6,191 bases of DNA from Planctomycetaceae bacterium (GCA_031274385.1 JAISQH010000284.1:1-6191); one strand, 5' to 3'; shown: positions 1-5,674, counted from the first letter of the stretch. Made by a program: numbers and translations. The notes: generated by a model not told the origin, from the letters alone.

Positions 1-6
1 GTAGTT

Positions 7-72
7 TTGTCAACAGATTTTACAGATTCGTTTTTTATAAAAATCTGTTCAATCTGCATAATCTGTTGACAA
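7..72. repeat. Inverted repeat of 9-nt-spaced ACAGATT heptamers (copy 1)
   Basis: Perfect 13-bp outer arms, TTGTCAACAGATT (7-19) and AATCTGTTGACAA (60-72), enclose further heptamers. ACAGATT starts at 13 and 22. The inverted form AATCTG(T/C) starts at 42, 51 and 60. All neighbours within an arm are exactly 9 nt apart. A longer version lies at 4802-4877, so this is a dispersed intergenic element. The function is unknown; it could be a MITE- or REP-like element, a transcribed hairpin or a protein-binding array. Confidence 0.8.
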
Positions 73-153
73 TAATGGAACAAGTCTATTTGTTTTTCGT
101 TGCGAATAAAGACATAAAAGACGCAAAGAAAATCAATCCGTTTAGAATCAAAA

Positions 154-212
154 CCTTCGTGTTCTTTGCGCCTTTGTGCGAAACATTAAAAAACAAAATA
201 GATAGTTACGAT
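154..212 (+). repeat. Dispersed 59-bp intergenic repeat (copy 1)
   Basis: This stretch joins a 'CCTTCGTGTTCTTTGCGCC' module to 'TTTGTGCGAAAC', then 'AAAACAAAATAGATAGTTAC'. The same succession, diverged and on the opposite strand, occupies 4733-4791. A shorter piece of the right half is at 633-656. Such CACAAAG/CACGAAG-type intergenic repeats occur widely in some bacterial genomes, but I cannot assign a function. Confidence 0.7.
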
Positions 213-240
213 CAAAATCGTAACAGTCTATTTTATTTTT
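195..240. terminator. Long palindromic hairpin flanked by T tracts, possible bidirectional terminator
   Basis: An 18-bp stem, AAAATAGATAGTTACGAT (195-212) against 217-234, has two mismatches and a 4-nt loop. On the plus strand it is followed by TTTTATTTTTT. On the minus strand it is followed by TTTTGTTTTTT. This is the shape of an intrinsic terminator in both directions. It would stop leftward transcripts from the protease and HEAT genes, though it lies about 470 bases beyond the last gene. The same sequence belongs to the dispersed repeat family, so termination is inferred rather than shown. Confidence 0.4.
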
Positions 241-268
241 TAAGGATTACGTGCAAAGTAACTAAAAC

Positions 269-512
269 AACTCCGTAGGAGTTTAATTTTGATAACCCCG
301 TGCAAACGAAGTGCAGCACGGGGTAAGTGTACAAACAAAACGAGAACTCCAATAGGAGTTCAATAAAAGGTAATTTATTTTGGGACGGTGTGTCATGGAA
401 CACCATACATCAAAATTGAACTCCTACGGAGTTCCGGTAAGTTTTGGATTGGATTCACCCCGTGCTGCGCTCCGCTTGCACGGGGTTATCCAAATGAAAC
501 TCCTTCGGAGTT
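269..512. repeat. Mirror-symmetric array of six hairpins (A-B-C-core-C'-B'-A')
   Basis: Hairpins in order: A 269-283 (AACTCC/GGAGTT), B 295-324 (ACCCCGTGC/GCACGGGGT), C 344-361 (GAACTCC/GGAGTTC), a core of about 56 bp, C' 418-434, B' 457-486 and A' 498-512. B' is an inverted copy of B extending into the flank (ATAACCCC against GGGGTTAT). The 9-bp stems are identical, and the 12-nt loops differ only by three transitions. A and A' are each followed outwards by GTTTT or GTTTTT. The block contains no credible ORF. It looks like a REP- or MITE-type composite or a structured RNA. Confidence 0.75.
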
Positions 513-526
513 GTTTTTAATTCAAT

Positions 527-626
527 ACCAAAACAATTGACTAAAATAATTGACTAAAATAATTGACTAAAATAATTGACTAAAATAATTGACTAAAATA
601 ATTTACCAAAATAATTTACCAAAACA
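527..626. repeat. 13-bp tandem repeat, about 7.7 copies
   Basis: The unit is ACTAAAATAATTG. Units start at 527, 540, 553, 566, 579, 592 and 605, with a partial unit from 618. Units 2-5 are identical. The outer units carry ACC for ACT, or end in TTT, or have an internal C. Homogenised central copies with diverged edges are typical of slippage-driven tandem arrays. The tract is extremely AT-rich and lies just downstream, in the transcription sense, of the protease gene. Confidence 0.9.
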
Positions 627-632
627 TCAATC

Positions 633-656
633 ATTAAAAACAAAATAGACAGTTAC
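633..656 (+). repeat. Partial copy of the ATAGA.AGTTAC dispersed repeat
   Basis: ATTAAAAACAAAATAGACAG followed by TTAC matches 185-209 with one length difference in the A run and one substitution. It continues with TCAAAATC, which resembles the loop region of the full palindrome at 195-234. Only half of the palindrome is present, so no stable hairpin forms. It abuts the transposase remnant. Confidence 0.6.
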
Positions 657-766
657 TCAAAATCTTCTTTAACTTCTTTCTTCCTGATAAAAACCGCAAG
701 ACACGCCGCCTCAAGATTCGAAATCGGAAGCGATGTTAATAACATCCATTCTACCGGCAACTGATA
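656..766 (-). mobile_element. IS4-type DDE transposase remnant
   Basis: A 37-codon stretch on the minus strand contains VEWMLLTSLPISNLEAA. This closely resembles the segment of IS4/IS50-like DDE transposases (typically 'xEWLLLTxLPVxxLExA') just before the catalytic Y-R-E region. The similarity covers roughly 692-757. After it the frame runs into an unrelated lysine/glutamate-rich tail and stops at 653-655, where another repeat begins. The remnant is out of frame with, and overlaps, the last codons of the site-2 protease gene. No terminal inverted repeats or other transposase parts are visible, so this is an internal scrap. The family call comes from motif memory, not a search. Confidence 0.55.
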
Positions 767-1712
767 AACAATACATTCTTGGCGGATCATTTGTTTTGGG
801 CGGATCATTGATAATGATGGGTGTTGGGGTGAAACCGAGAACAATAAACGCCAACGTTCCCCAACCAAGAATCCGGCGAAAGAACGTTAATTTGACGGTT
901 TCGTCGGCGGTGGGCGGGTGAGTAATGCCAATCCACGCAAGCAAAATCAATATCAACGACCAATGCCAAAGCCGGAACAGAATGACAAGAATAATAATCA
1001 GGTAAAAAAATCCCCAAGAAACCGCAGTGGCTCGCCGTCCCATTAAGGCGTAAAAAACATGTCCGCCGTCCAGTTGACCGAACGGCATCAGGTTGAGCGA
1101 TGTCAAAAACAACCCGACCCAACCGGCTTTGGCAATCGGATGATGATAAAGCATGACATCAGGAGGAACCGCACCGAATATCCAATGAGTCATGTATTGA
1201 AACATCAACGGCTCACCGAATACCATTTCTCCGCTCACCGAAACCGGTCCGAAATGCGACCATTTAATTCCGTAATAAAGACAGAACAATGTCGGAATCA
1301 GTCCGGCAAGAGGACCGGAAATGCCAATATCAAACAATGCCCGCGAATTTGAAATGCGCCCGTCCATCGCAATCACCGCGCCAAGCGTTCCGAACGGTCC
1401 TATCGGCATGGGAATAAAATACGGCAAACTACTCCGAACCCGATAACGCCGCATTTGGATGAAATGCCCCAGTTCGTGGCAGGTGAGAATCAGCATCAAC
1501 GGCACAGAAAATTGAAGCCCCACATAAAGATTTTGACCAAGAACCCGCCACGCTTCTCCGGCAAGATCGTTGTCGAACGGTGTTAGCATCAGCGAAAGAA
1601 ACAACTGATAAATCACGCCGTTGTCAAACCGGAAACCGGTTGTCGTTAACCAAGTTACGGTGTAAAGAAATAAAGGTAATTGCCAGTAAATTCGGAAATG
1701 GTTGCGAGGCAT
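711..1712 (-). CDS. Site-2 protease family intramembrane zinc metalloprotease (M50)
   Basis: This 333-residue polytopic membrane protein would cleave substrates within or next to the membrane, releasing for example anti-sigma or regulatory factors. The zinc motif HELGH is at residues 79-83, and the second M50 motif, NLMPFGQLDGGH, is at 207-218 with Asp215 as the third ligand. Hydrophobic segments are near 10-24, 63-78, 126-148, 195-213, 233-261 and 282-299. There is no room for a PDZ domain between the motifs, so it is not an RseP orthologue. A conserved-looking HPPT segment at 265-268 precedes the last helix. The ATG has no Shine-Dalgarno sequence because the 39-base gap after the HEAT gene is low-complexity repeat; cotranscription is likely. 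The last 15 or so residues are read out of frame through a transposase remnant, so the native C-terminus has probably been replaced. The substrate is unknown. Confidence 0.9.
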   Translation of the reverse strand: MPRNHFRIYWQLPLFLYTVTWLTTTGFRFDNGVIYQLFLSLMLTPFDNDLAGEAWRVLGQNLYVGLQFSVPLMLILTCHELGHFIQMRRYRVRSSLPYFIPMPIGPFGTLGAVIAMDGRISNSRALFDIGISGPLAGLIPTLFCLYYGIKWSHFGPVSVSGEMVFGEPLMFQYMTHWIFGAVPPDVMLYHHPIAKAGWVGLFLTSLNLMPFGQLDGGHVFYALMGRRATAVSWGFFYLIIILVILFRLWHWSLILILLAWIGITHPPTADETVKLTFFRRILGWGTLAFIVLGFTPTPIIINDPPKTNDPPRMYCLSVAGRMDVINIASDFES

Positions 1713-1717
1713 GAATT

Positions 1718-1770
1718 AGTGGGGAGTGGGAAGTGGGGAGTTGATAACTGACTACTGGCTACTAACAACT
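1718..1770. repeat. Low-complexity CAGTAGT / ACTCCCC intergenic repeat
   Basis: On the minus strand this reads as AGTTGTTAGTAGCCAGTAGT, then CAGTTATC, then an ACTCCCCACTTCCC-type tract. It consists of degenerate short repeats of a kind seen in other repeat-rich bacterial genomes. It fills almost the whole gap between the HEAT and protease genes. It also supplies the last six codons (SVVSSQ) and the TAG stop of the HEAT gene. It leaves the protease start without a purine-rich Shine-Dalgarno sequence. Confidence 0.65.
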
Positions 1771-3365
1771 GATTTTTCCCAATAGGCGGGTCTTTTTTCT
1801 AAACTGTTTTTTGCGGTGGCACGAACGGTTGGGTCGGGGTCACGGTGGAAGGCTTGAACCAGCGTACTTCGACTCAATTCGCGTTGACCAGCCGCAAGCA
1901 ATTCCGCCGCTTTATTTCGAATTGCCGGCATTTCGCCTTTGGCAAGCACCCCGCAAAGCGAATCCTCCAAAGGAAGAACCATCCCGCCATAACCAATACA
2001 AATCAACGCCTTCGCCTTTTCTCGCGGCTCGCCAATCACCAAAATCTGAGATAATTCACTCACAATTTGCGGATCCAAAACCTTCACCACATGGAACATC
2101 GACCGCCGTTGCTCTTCCGTCAACTGATCAAACATCTCAAAAAATCGGGGAAGACGGAAATCCGGCAGAAGTTTTTGAATCGTTTCCTGAACAATTTGAT
2201 GCGAACTATTGGCAAATTGCAAAATCCGAAAATTCGCGTTCGTAATATTCCGCCTGCCAAGCAGCGATAACGCCGCCGCCTGAACATTCGGATCCGTATC
2301 GCCGCAAGCATCCCAAACGAGTTGATCCATTTGTTCTCCCGGAAACCGCGCCAACGCCGCCAACGCCGCCACCCGGCTTTTGCCGTTGCCGTCATGAAAA
2401 AGATCAAGAAGTTTCGCCTGAACTTCGTTATCGGGAAAACCAAGATTTTGAACCAAAATGACCAACCCGGATTGAGCCTGTTCATCGAGTTGTTCGAGAA
2501 GATCGTGGAACGCAACAAGCCATTCAATCTGTTGAAGCCCCGCAAGATTCGTTTTCAAAGAAACGGAAACCGGTTCTTCAAGGTTCTTGAGAAAATAAGA
2601 AATAAACGGAATGTCAAAACGTTTGGAAAAAACAGTCAACGCAATCGGAGGCGGATTGGGATTGTCAAGGCAATGAACGACAAAACGGAAAAGATAGGGT
2701 TCCTTCCCGGTGAATAAAAGACGACGAATAACAGCGTGGAGTGCTGACGAGGGATTGTAAAGGAGTTTTGTCAAAACACTGTGTTTCTCCGTCAGAAAAA
2801 CAGCGAGTTGCAGAAAAACAATCAGGAACAAATCAGGATCATTGCGGTGAAAATCCCGCAACCCGTTCGCCAAAACCCCGACAATCTCCGATAAAACCGT
2901 TTTCTGAAGGCGTCGCCGGTTTTTACGCTCTTCCAACGCCTGAACATATTTTGCAACCAGTTTCAAAATGCCTTCGGACAAAGACGCATTTTCCGCCTCC
3001 GTTTTATCCTGATTCAGGAACGCATTCAACATTGACGGCAAAATCTCGAAAAAACGTTGCGTATAAACAATCCGAAACGCATTCCGCGCCAATTGCGGGT
3101 CGTTTCCCGAAATCGCAGTACGCAACGCCGGAAAAACTCTTTCCCGATTGCTGTTAAAAAGGTCAACCAATGTTTCGTCCGCAGGATCAAATTTACTAAT
3201 CAATTTCAAAACGCCCTTCGCTCCGTTGAGAGCAATGAGTTGGTTTCCGGCGGCTTTTCGCACCGCGTTCGACGACGAATCCAACGCCTTTTCCAACAAA
3301 GGAATGACTGCTTTGTTTTTTGATTGAGTTAATGTCAGAATAGTAGTATGGATACCCTTGGTCAT
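1752..3365 (-). CDS. HEAT-like repeat protein
   Basis: This is a 537-residue soluble, helix-rich protein with no signal peptide, membrane segment or catalytic motif visible. HEAT/ARM-like helical pairs are clearest at the N-terminus (about 18-60: AVIPLLEKALDSSSNAVRKA), in the centre (about 313-372: SRVAALAALARF and DPNVQAAALSLLGRR) and at the C-terminus (about 480-525: IRNKAAELLAAG and DPDPTVRATAKNSL). The middle part (100-300) is more diverged. Such solenoids act as protein-binding scaffolds; no partner can be named. The ATG is preceded by GGGAG with a 10-base spacer. The gene begins 87 bases after prfB, and the membrane protease follows 39 bases later. That arrangement suggests, but does not prove, cotranscription with the protease. 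The last six residues and the stop come from an intergenic repeat. Confidence 0.8.
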   Translation of the reverse strand: MTKGIHTTILTLTQSKNKAVIPLLEKALDSSSNAVRKAAGNQLIALNGAKGVLKLISKFDPADETLVDLFNSNRERVFPALRTAISGNDPQLARNAFRIVYTQRFFEILPSMLNAFLNQDKTEAENASLSEGILKLVAKYVQALEERKNRRRLQKTVLSEIVGVLANGLRDFHRNDPDLFLIVFLQLAVFLTEKHSVLTKLLYNPSSALHAVIRRLLFTGKEPYLFRFVVHCLDNPNPPPIALTVFSKRFDIPFISYFLKNLEEPVSVSLKTNLAGLQQIEWLVAFHDLLEQLDEQAQSGLVILVQNLGFPDNEVQAKLLDLFHDGNGKSRVAALAALARFPGEQMDQLVWDACGDTDPNVQAAALSLLGRRNITNANFRILQFANSSHQIVQETIQKLLPDFRLPRFFEMFDQLTEEQRRSMFHVVKVLDPQIVSELSQILVIGEPREKAKALICIGYGGMVLPLEDSLCGVLAKGEMPAIRNKAAELLAAGQRELSRSTLVQAFHRDPDPTVRATAKNSLEKRPAYWEKSVVSSQ

Positions 3366-3375
3366 AAAAAAAACG

Positions 3376-3402
3376 CTCCCGCCTGATCTTGAACTTATTA
3401 TA
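3376..3402 (-). promoter_or_regulatory. Possible -10 box and Shine-Dalgarno for the HEAT gene
   Basis: On the minus strand a perfect TATAAT (3402-3397) lies 31 bases before the ATG, and GGGAG (3380-3376) lies 10 bases before it. No good -35 hexamer is present 16-18 bases upstream of TATAAT, only T-rich sequence. The promoter call is therefore weak, and the ribosome-binding site is moderate. If real, it would let the HEAT-protease pair be transcribed independently of prfB. Confidence 0.3.
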
Positions 3403-3452
3403 ATTCCAAAAACAGAACACGAAAAAATTCATGCCGTTTCTATTTCTCTTTT

Positions 3453-4554
3453 CTATTCCTCTTTGACGCGCCAACGGAGAAAGGATTCTAAAAACCCTTG
3501 AATATCTCCGTTGAGGACTTGGTGAAAATTACTCATTTGATAACCGGTTCGGGAATCTTTAACCCGTTGATCCGGGTGCAAAAAATAGTTCCGAATCTGT
3601 GATCCGAACCCGACTTTTGCCATATTTTTATATTTTTCTGCCATTGCGAGTTCGCGTTTTTCCTCTTCGGCGCGGATCAATCTGGCACGAAGCATTTTCC
3701 ACGCCATTGCTCGGTTTTTGTGTTGACTTCGTTCCATTTGGCAATAGACGACCGTGTTTGTCGGAAGATGGGTTAACCGAATGGCGCTGGAAGTTTTATT
3801 AACATGTTGTCCGCCTGCTCCGCTCGCCCGCATCGTATCTTCCCGAACATCTTCCTCGCGAAGATCAACTTGAATCGAATCGTCAATTTCCGGCGAAACA
3901 TCAACTGCCGCGAAACTTGTTTGGCGTTTACTTTCGGAGTTGAACGGGCTGATTCGCACCAATCGGTGCATTCCGGCTTCACCTCGAAGATAACCGTAAG
4001 CCATTGGTCCTCGAACAACAAAACCGGTACTATTAATACCCGCCTCTTCATTTTCCTGCCAATCGAGGAGTTCTATTTCGTAACCGTTGGCTTTTGCCCA
4101 AAGCGAATACATTCGAAAGAGCATGGACGCCCAGTCGTTGGCATCGGTTCCGCCGTCTCGGGCATTAATGGTAACGATTGCGGCGTTGCTATCGTAAGGA
4201 CCGTTGAGCAGGGCTTTTGTTTCTAATTCTTCAAGGCGTTCCTCAAGAACATTCAACTTGCCGGGAATTTCAGCACATAATTCCGTGTCCTCTTTCCCCA
4301 ATTCGAACATGAGTTCCAGATCGGTCATTTCGGCGATCATTTCGTCGAATGGTTTCAGCAACGTTTTGAGGGAACGTAATTGACCGACAACAGTTTGTGC
4401 TTTTTCCTGATGATCCCAAAAGTCAGCGGCAGTCATTTCGGCTTCGATTTTTTTAGCCTGTTTATTTTTGTCGGCGTAGTCAAAGAGAGTCCTTCAGTTG
4501 AGTCAGCCGCAGACGAATTTGTTCAGCCCGATTAATCCAGTCGTTTTCGATCAT
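3453..4554 (-). CDS. prfB: Peptide chain release factor 2, with programmed +1 frameshift
   Basis: RF2 recognises UGA and UAA in the ribosomal A site and triggers peptide release. Translation begins at ATG 4554 and reads 24 codons (MIENDWINRAEQ...). It meets in-frame TGA at 4480-4482, then shifts +1 and continues from GAC at 4481 to TAG at 3453. The product is 366 residues, against 365 in E. coli. The codon-recognition tripeptide SPF is at 202-204, and the catalytic GGQ is at 247-249 within RASGAGGQHVNKT. The residue matching E. coli position 246 is Ala, as in most bacteria, not the Thr of strain K-12. The N-terminal helical domain and C-terminal domain IV are complete. No Shine-Dalgarno precedes the ATG (TTTCCT). 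Expression is self-limiting through the frameshift. The HEAT gene follows 87 bases downstream. Confidence 0.96.
4479..4494 (-). promoter_or_regulatory. prfB: RF2 programmed +1 frameshift signal
   Basis: The minus strand reads AAGGACTCTCTTTGAC. It contains the slippery CTT, the TGA stop and the following C, which together form the canonical CUUUGAC heptamer. A Shine-Dalgarno-like AAGGA sits four bases before CTT. It aligns base for base in length with E. coli AGGGGGTATCTTTGAC. When RF2 is scarce the ribosome pauses at UGA and slips +1 to make RF2; when RF2 is abundant, synthesis stops at 24 residues. Confidence 0.95.
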
Positions 4555-4726
4555 AGGAAATGAATTAGGGTAAAAAGTGGTAAAAAATAAAACTGTTTAC
4601 AATTAGCAACACTTCGCGAATATTTTACCACAAAAGCACAAAGAAAACATAACGGGTGTTATTTTGAGTAGTTTTTATTTTTTTGACCCATTTCAAAAAA
4701 AGGAGTCAGAACAATGAAAACAAGTA

Positions 4727-4754
4727 AAAATAGGTAACTGTCTATTTTATTTTT
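4727..4754 (+). terminator. Short AAAATAG/CTATTTT hairpin followed by T tract
   Basis: A 7-bp stem, AAAATAG (4727-4733) and CTATTTT (4742-4748), with an 8-nt loop is followed by ATTTTTC on the plus strand. It is a shortened version of the palindrome at 195-234 and lies right behind a 7-codon ORF. Because the stem is entirely A/T apart from one pair, termination would be weak. Confidence 0.25.
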
Positions 4755-4791
4755 CAAGTTTGCGCACGAAGGCACGAAGAACACAAAGAGG
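4733..4791 (-). repeat. Dispersed 59-bp intergenic repeat (copy 2)
   Basis: Read on the minus strand it runs CCTCTTTGTGTTCTTCGTGC, then CTTCGTGCGCAAAC, then AAAATAAAATAGACAGTTAC. This parallels 154-212 along its full length with scattered substitutions. It is directly followed on the plus strand by the ACAGATT inverted repeat, which also accompanies copy 1, although the relative orientation of the modules differs. Confidence 0.7.
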
Positions 4792-4801
4792 ATATTTTAG
4801 T

Positions 4802-4877
4802 TTTGTCAACAGATTACACAGATTTAACAGATTGTAATAGAAACTAATCTGTAAAATCTGTAAAATCTGTTGACAAA
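4802..4877. repeat. Inverted repeat of 9-nt-spaced ACAGATT heptamers (copy 2)
   Basis: Perfect 14-bp outer arms (4802-4815 and 4864-4877) enclose three ACAGATT units starting at 4809, 4818 and 4827. The mirror set of AATCTGT units starts at 4846, 4855 and 4864. Spacing is exactly 9 nt in both arms, and the whole can fold into a stem of about 30 bp. It shares the TTGTCAACAGATT ends with 7-72. Confidence 0.85.
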
Positions 4878-4988
4878 CAACAATAGACTTGTTTTATATT
4901 GTCTGATTTTTTGTTACGGAACAAGTCTGGTAAAAATGTGCTTAAAATTATTTCTCTTTCTGAATTTCAAATATATCTTTTGAGGTAT

Positions 4989-5389
4989 TCAATTACGTTT
5001 CTTTTTCAATTTATTCTTTTCCCGTTTGATAACTCGCTGGCATAGTTTATTTGTTTCGTTCAATAGTCGCATTGCTTCATTGGGGTTTGGATCGTCAGGA
5101 ATTGATGAAAAATAGTCATCAGCAATACCGAATATTTCCTTTGCTTCCGAATCGGCTTCGGCGACATACACCGCGAATTGCGGAAGGGTGCGGGATTGGT
5201 TTGTATCATTTTTGATTTGTTCAAAGATACTGAAACAAAATTGGTTAAACTGTTCGACTTGTATGTTCGGTAGTTTAATTTCGACTGTCCAATGCCGGTT
5301 TTCTGATCACGTCTTGCGGCGGTAATATCGCTGCATCTGAATTCAACGTAATATTACCATGAGTCAATCACCAAGGTTACGGATGTCAT
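4989..5389 (-). pseudogene. Decayed small gene of unknown function
   Basis: Three segments in different minus-strand frames read like one protein of about 135 residues. The first, MTSVTLVIDS, starts at ATG 5389. After a +1 shift near 5361 it continues HGNITLNSDAAILPPQDVI. After a second +1 shift near the in-frame TGA at 5307-5309 it continues SENRHWTVEIKLPN and stays open to the stop at 4989. The last part (105 codons without a stop) has an acidic middle and a lysine-rich C-terminus (REKNKLKKKRN). The only standard start inside it, GTG at 5171, lacks a Shine-Dalgarno and begins mid-sequence. The ATG lies nine bases after the stop of the upstream 89-residue gene, which suggests a former two-gene operon. 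I recognise no family. Sequencing error could also explain the breaks. Confidence 0.45.
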
Positions 5390-5398
5390 CCGATTAAA

Positions 5399-5668
5399 TT
5401 ATCCGTCCATATCTTCATCATCCGTCTCCTGATCATTTCCCACGACTTCTGCATGGTTACGAACTTGACTGAGAGGCACAGAAAAGACCTCACCATCAGA
5501 CGTGCGAAGCCAAACCCGTCCTCCCGGCTTTCCCGCCGCATTACGAGTATGTTCTGACCGGACGATTGTACAGACACCAGAACACTGATATAAGATATCG
5601 CCACCGTAAAACTTGATTTTTAAACCTACGCGAGGCAGTTCCGGCCAACCTGTTACATCGAGATCCAT
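5399..5668 (-). CDS. Small protein of unknown function, 89 aa
   Basis: I do not recognise this protein. The ATG is preceded by AAAGGAG with a 6-base spacer, the best ribosome-binding site in the window, so the start and coding status are well supported. The sequence looks beta-rich (LKIKFYGGDILYQCSGVC, then GGRVWLRTSDGEVFSVPLSQV), compatible with a small SH3-like or OB-like barrel. It ends in an acidic tail (DQETDDEDMDG, residues 79-89) likely to be disordered. Two cysteines (29 and 33) lie close together but do not form a full metal site. There is no signal peptide or membrane segment. It follows the nucleotidyltransferase by 79 bases and is followed nine bases later by a decayed gene. A role linked to either is only a guess. 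Confidence 0.75.
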   Translation of the reverse strand: MDLDVTGWPELPRVGLKIKFYGGDILYQCSGVCTIVRSEHTRNAAGKPGGRVWLRTSDGEVFSVPLSQVRNHAEVVGNDQETDDEDMDG

Positions 5669-5674
5669 GTTTGT

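Larger units (their letters stand above)
4555..4988. other. Repeat-rich intergenic spacer upstream of prfB, no gene
   Basis: No convincing coding region occurs here. The spacer holds a CACAAAAGCACAAAGAAAAC motif (about 4630-4647), a small ATAAC/GTTAT hairpin (4649-4662), and an isolated plus-strand AGGAG-ATG pair with a 7-codon ORF (4701-4737). It also holds the dispersed repeat at 4733-4791, the ACAGATT inverted repeat at 4802-4877, and an inverted AGACTTGTT/AACAAGTCT pair (4885-4893 and 4920-4928). The prfB promoter must lie here, but no clear -35/-10 pair stands out. Confidence 0.6.

Noticed and set aside
66..278. Plus-strand 70-codon ORF in the left intergenic region
   Set aside because: It runs straight through the dispersed repeat and its long hairpin, has no Shine-Dalgarno, and has no protein-like composition.
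527..626. CRISPR-like array
   Set aside because: Thirteen-bp units are directly contiguous with no spacers. This is a plain tandem repeat.
711..1712. Assignment of the protease as RseP or SpoIVFB
   Set aside because: No PDZ domain and no CBS domain are visible. Only the M50 family level is supported.
1718..1740. G-quadruplex in the GGGGAGTGGGAAGTGGGG tract
   Set aside because: Only three G-runs are present, so a standard intramolecular quadruplex is not supported.
2120..2545. Arginine-rich minus-strand ORF and several plus-strand ORFs inside the HEAT gene
   Set aside because: They are out-of-frame shadows of the HEAT gene, with biased composition and no initiation signals.
3453..4436. prfB starting at the internal ATG 4436
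   Set aside because: It would lack 39 N-terminal residues. The zero-frame 24 codons plus CTTTGAC restore the normal RF2 length.
4989..5171. Independent 60-codon gene starting at GTG 5171
   Set aside because: There is no ribosome-binding site, and the frame stays open for 45 more protein-like codons upstream. A piece of a broken larger gene explains it better.
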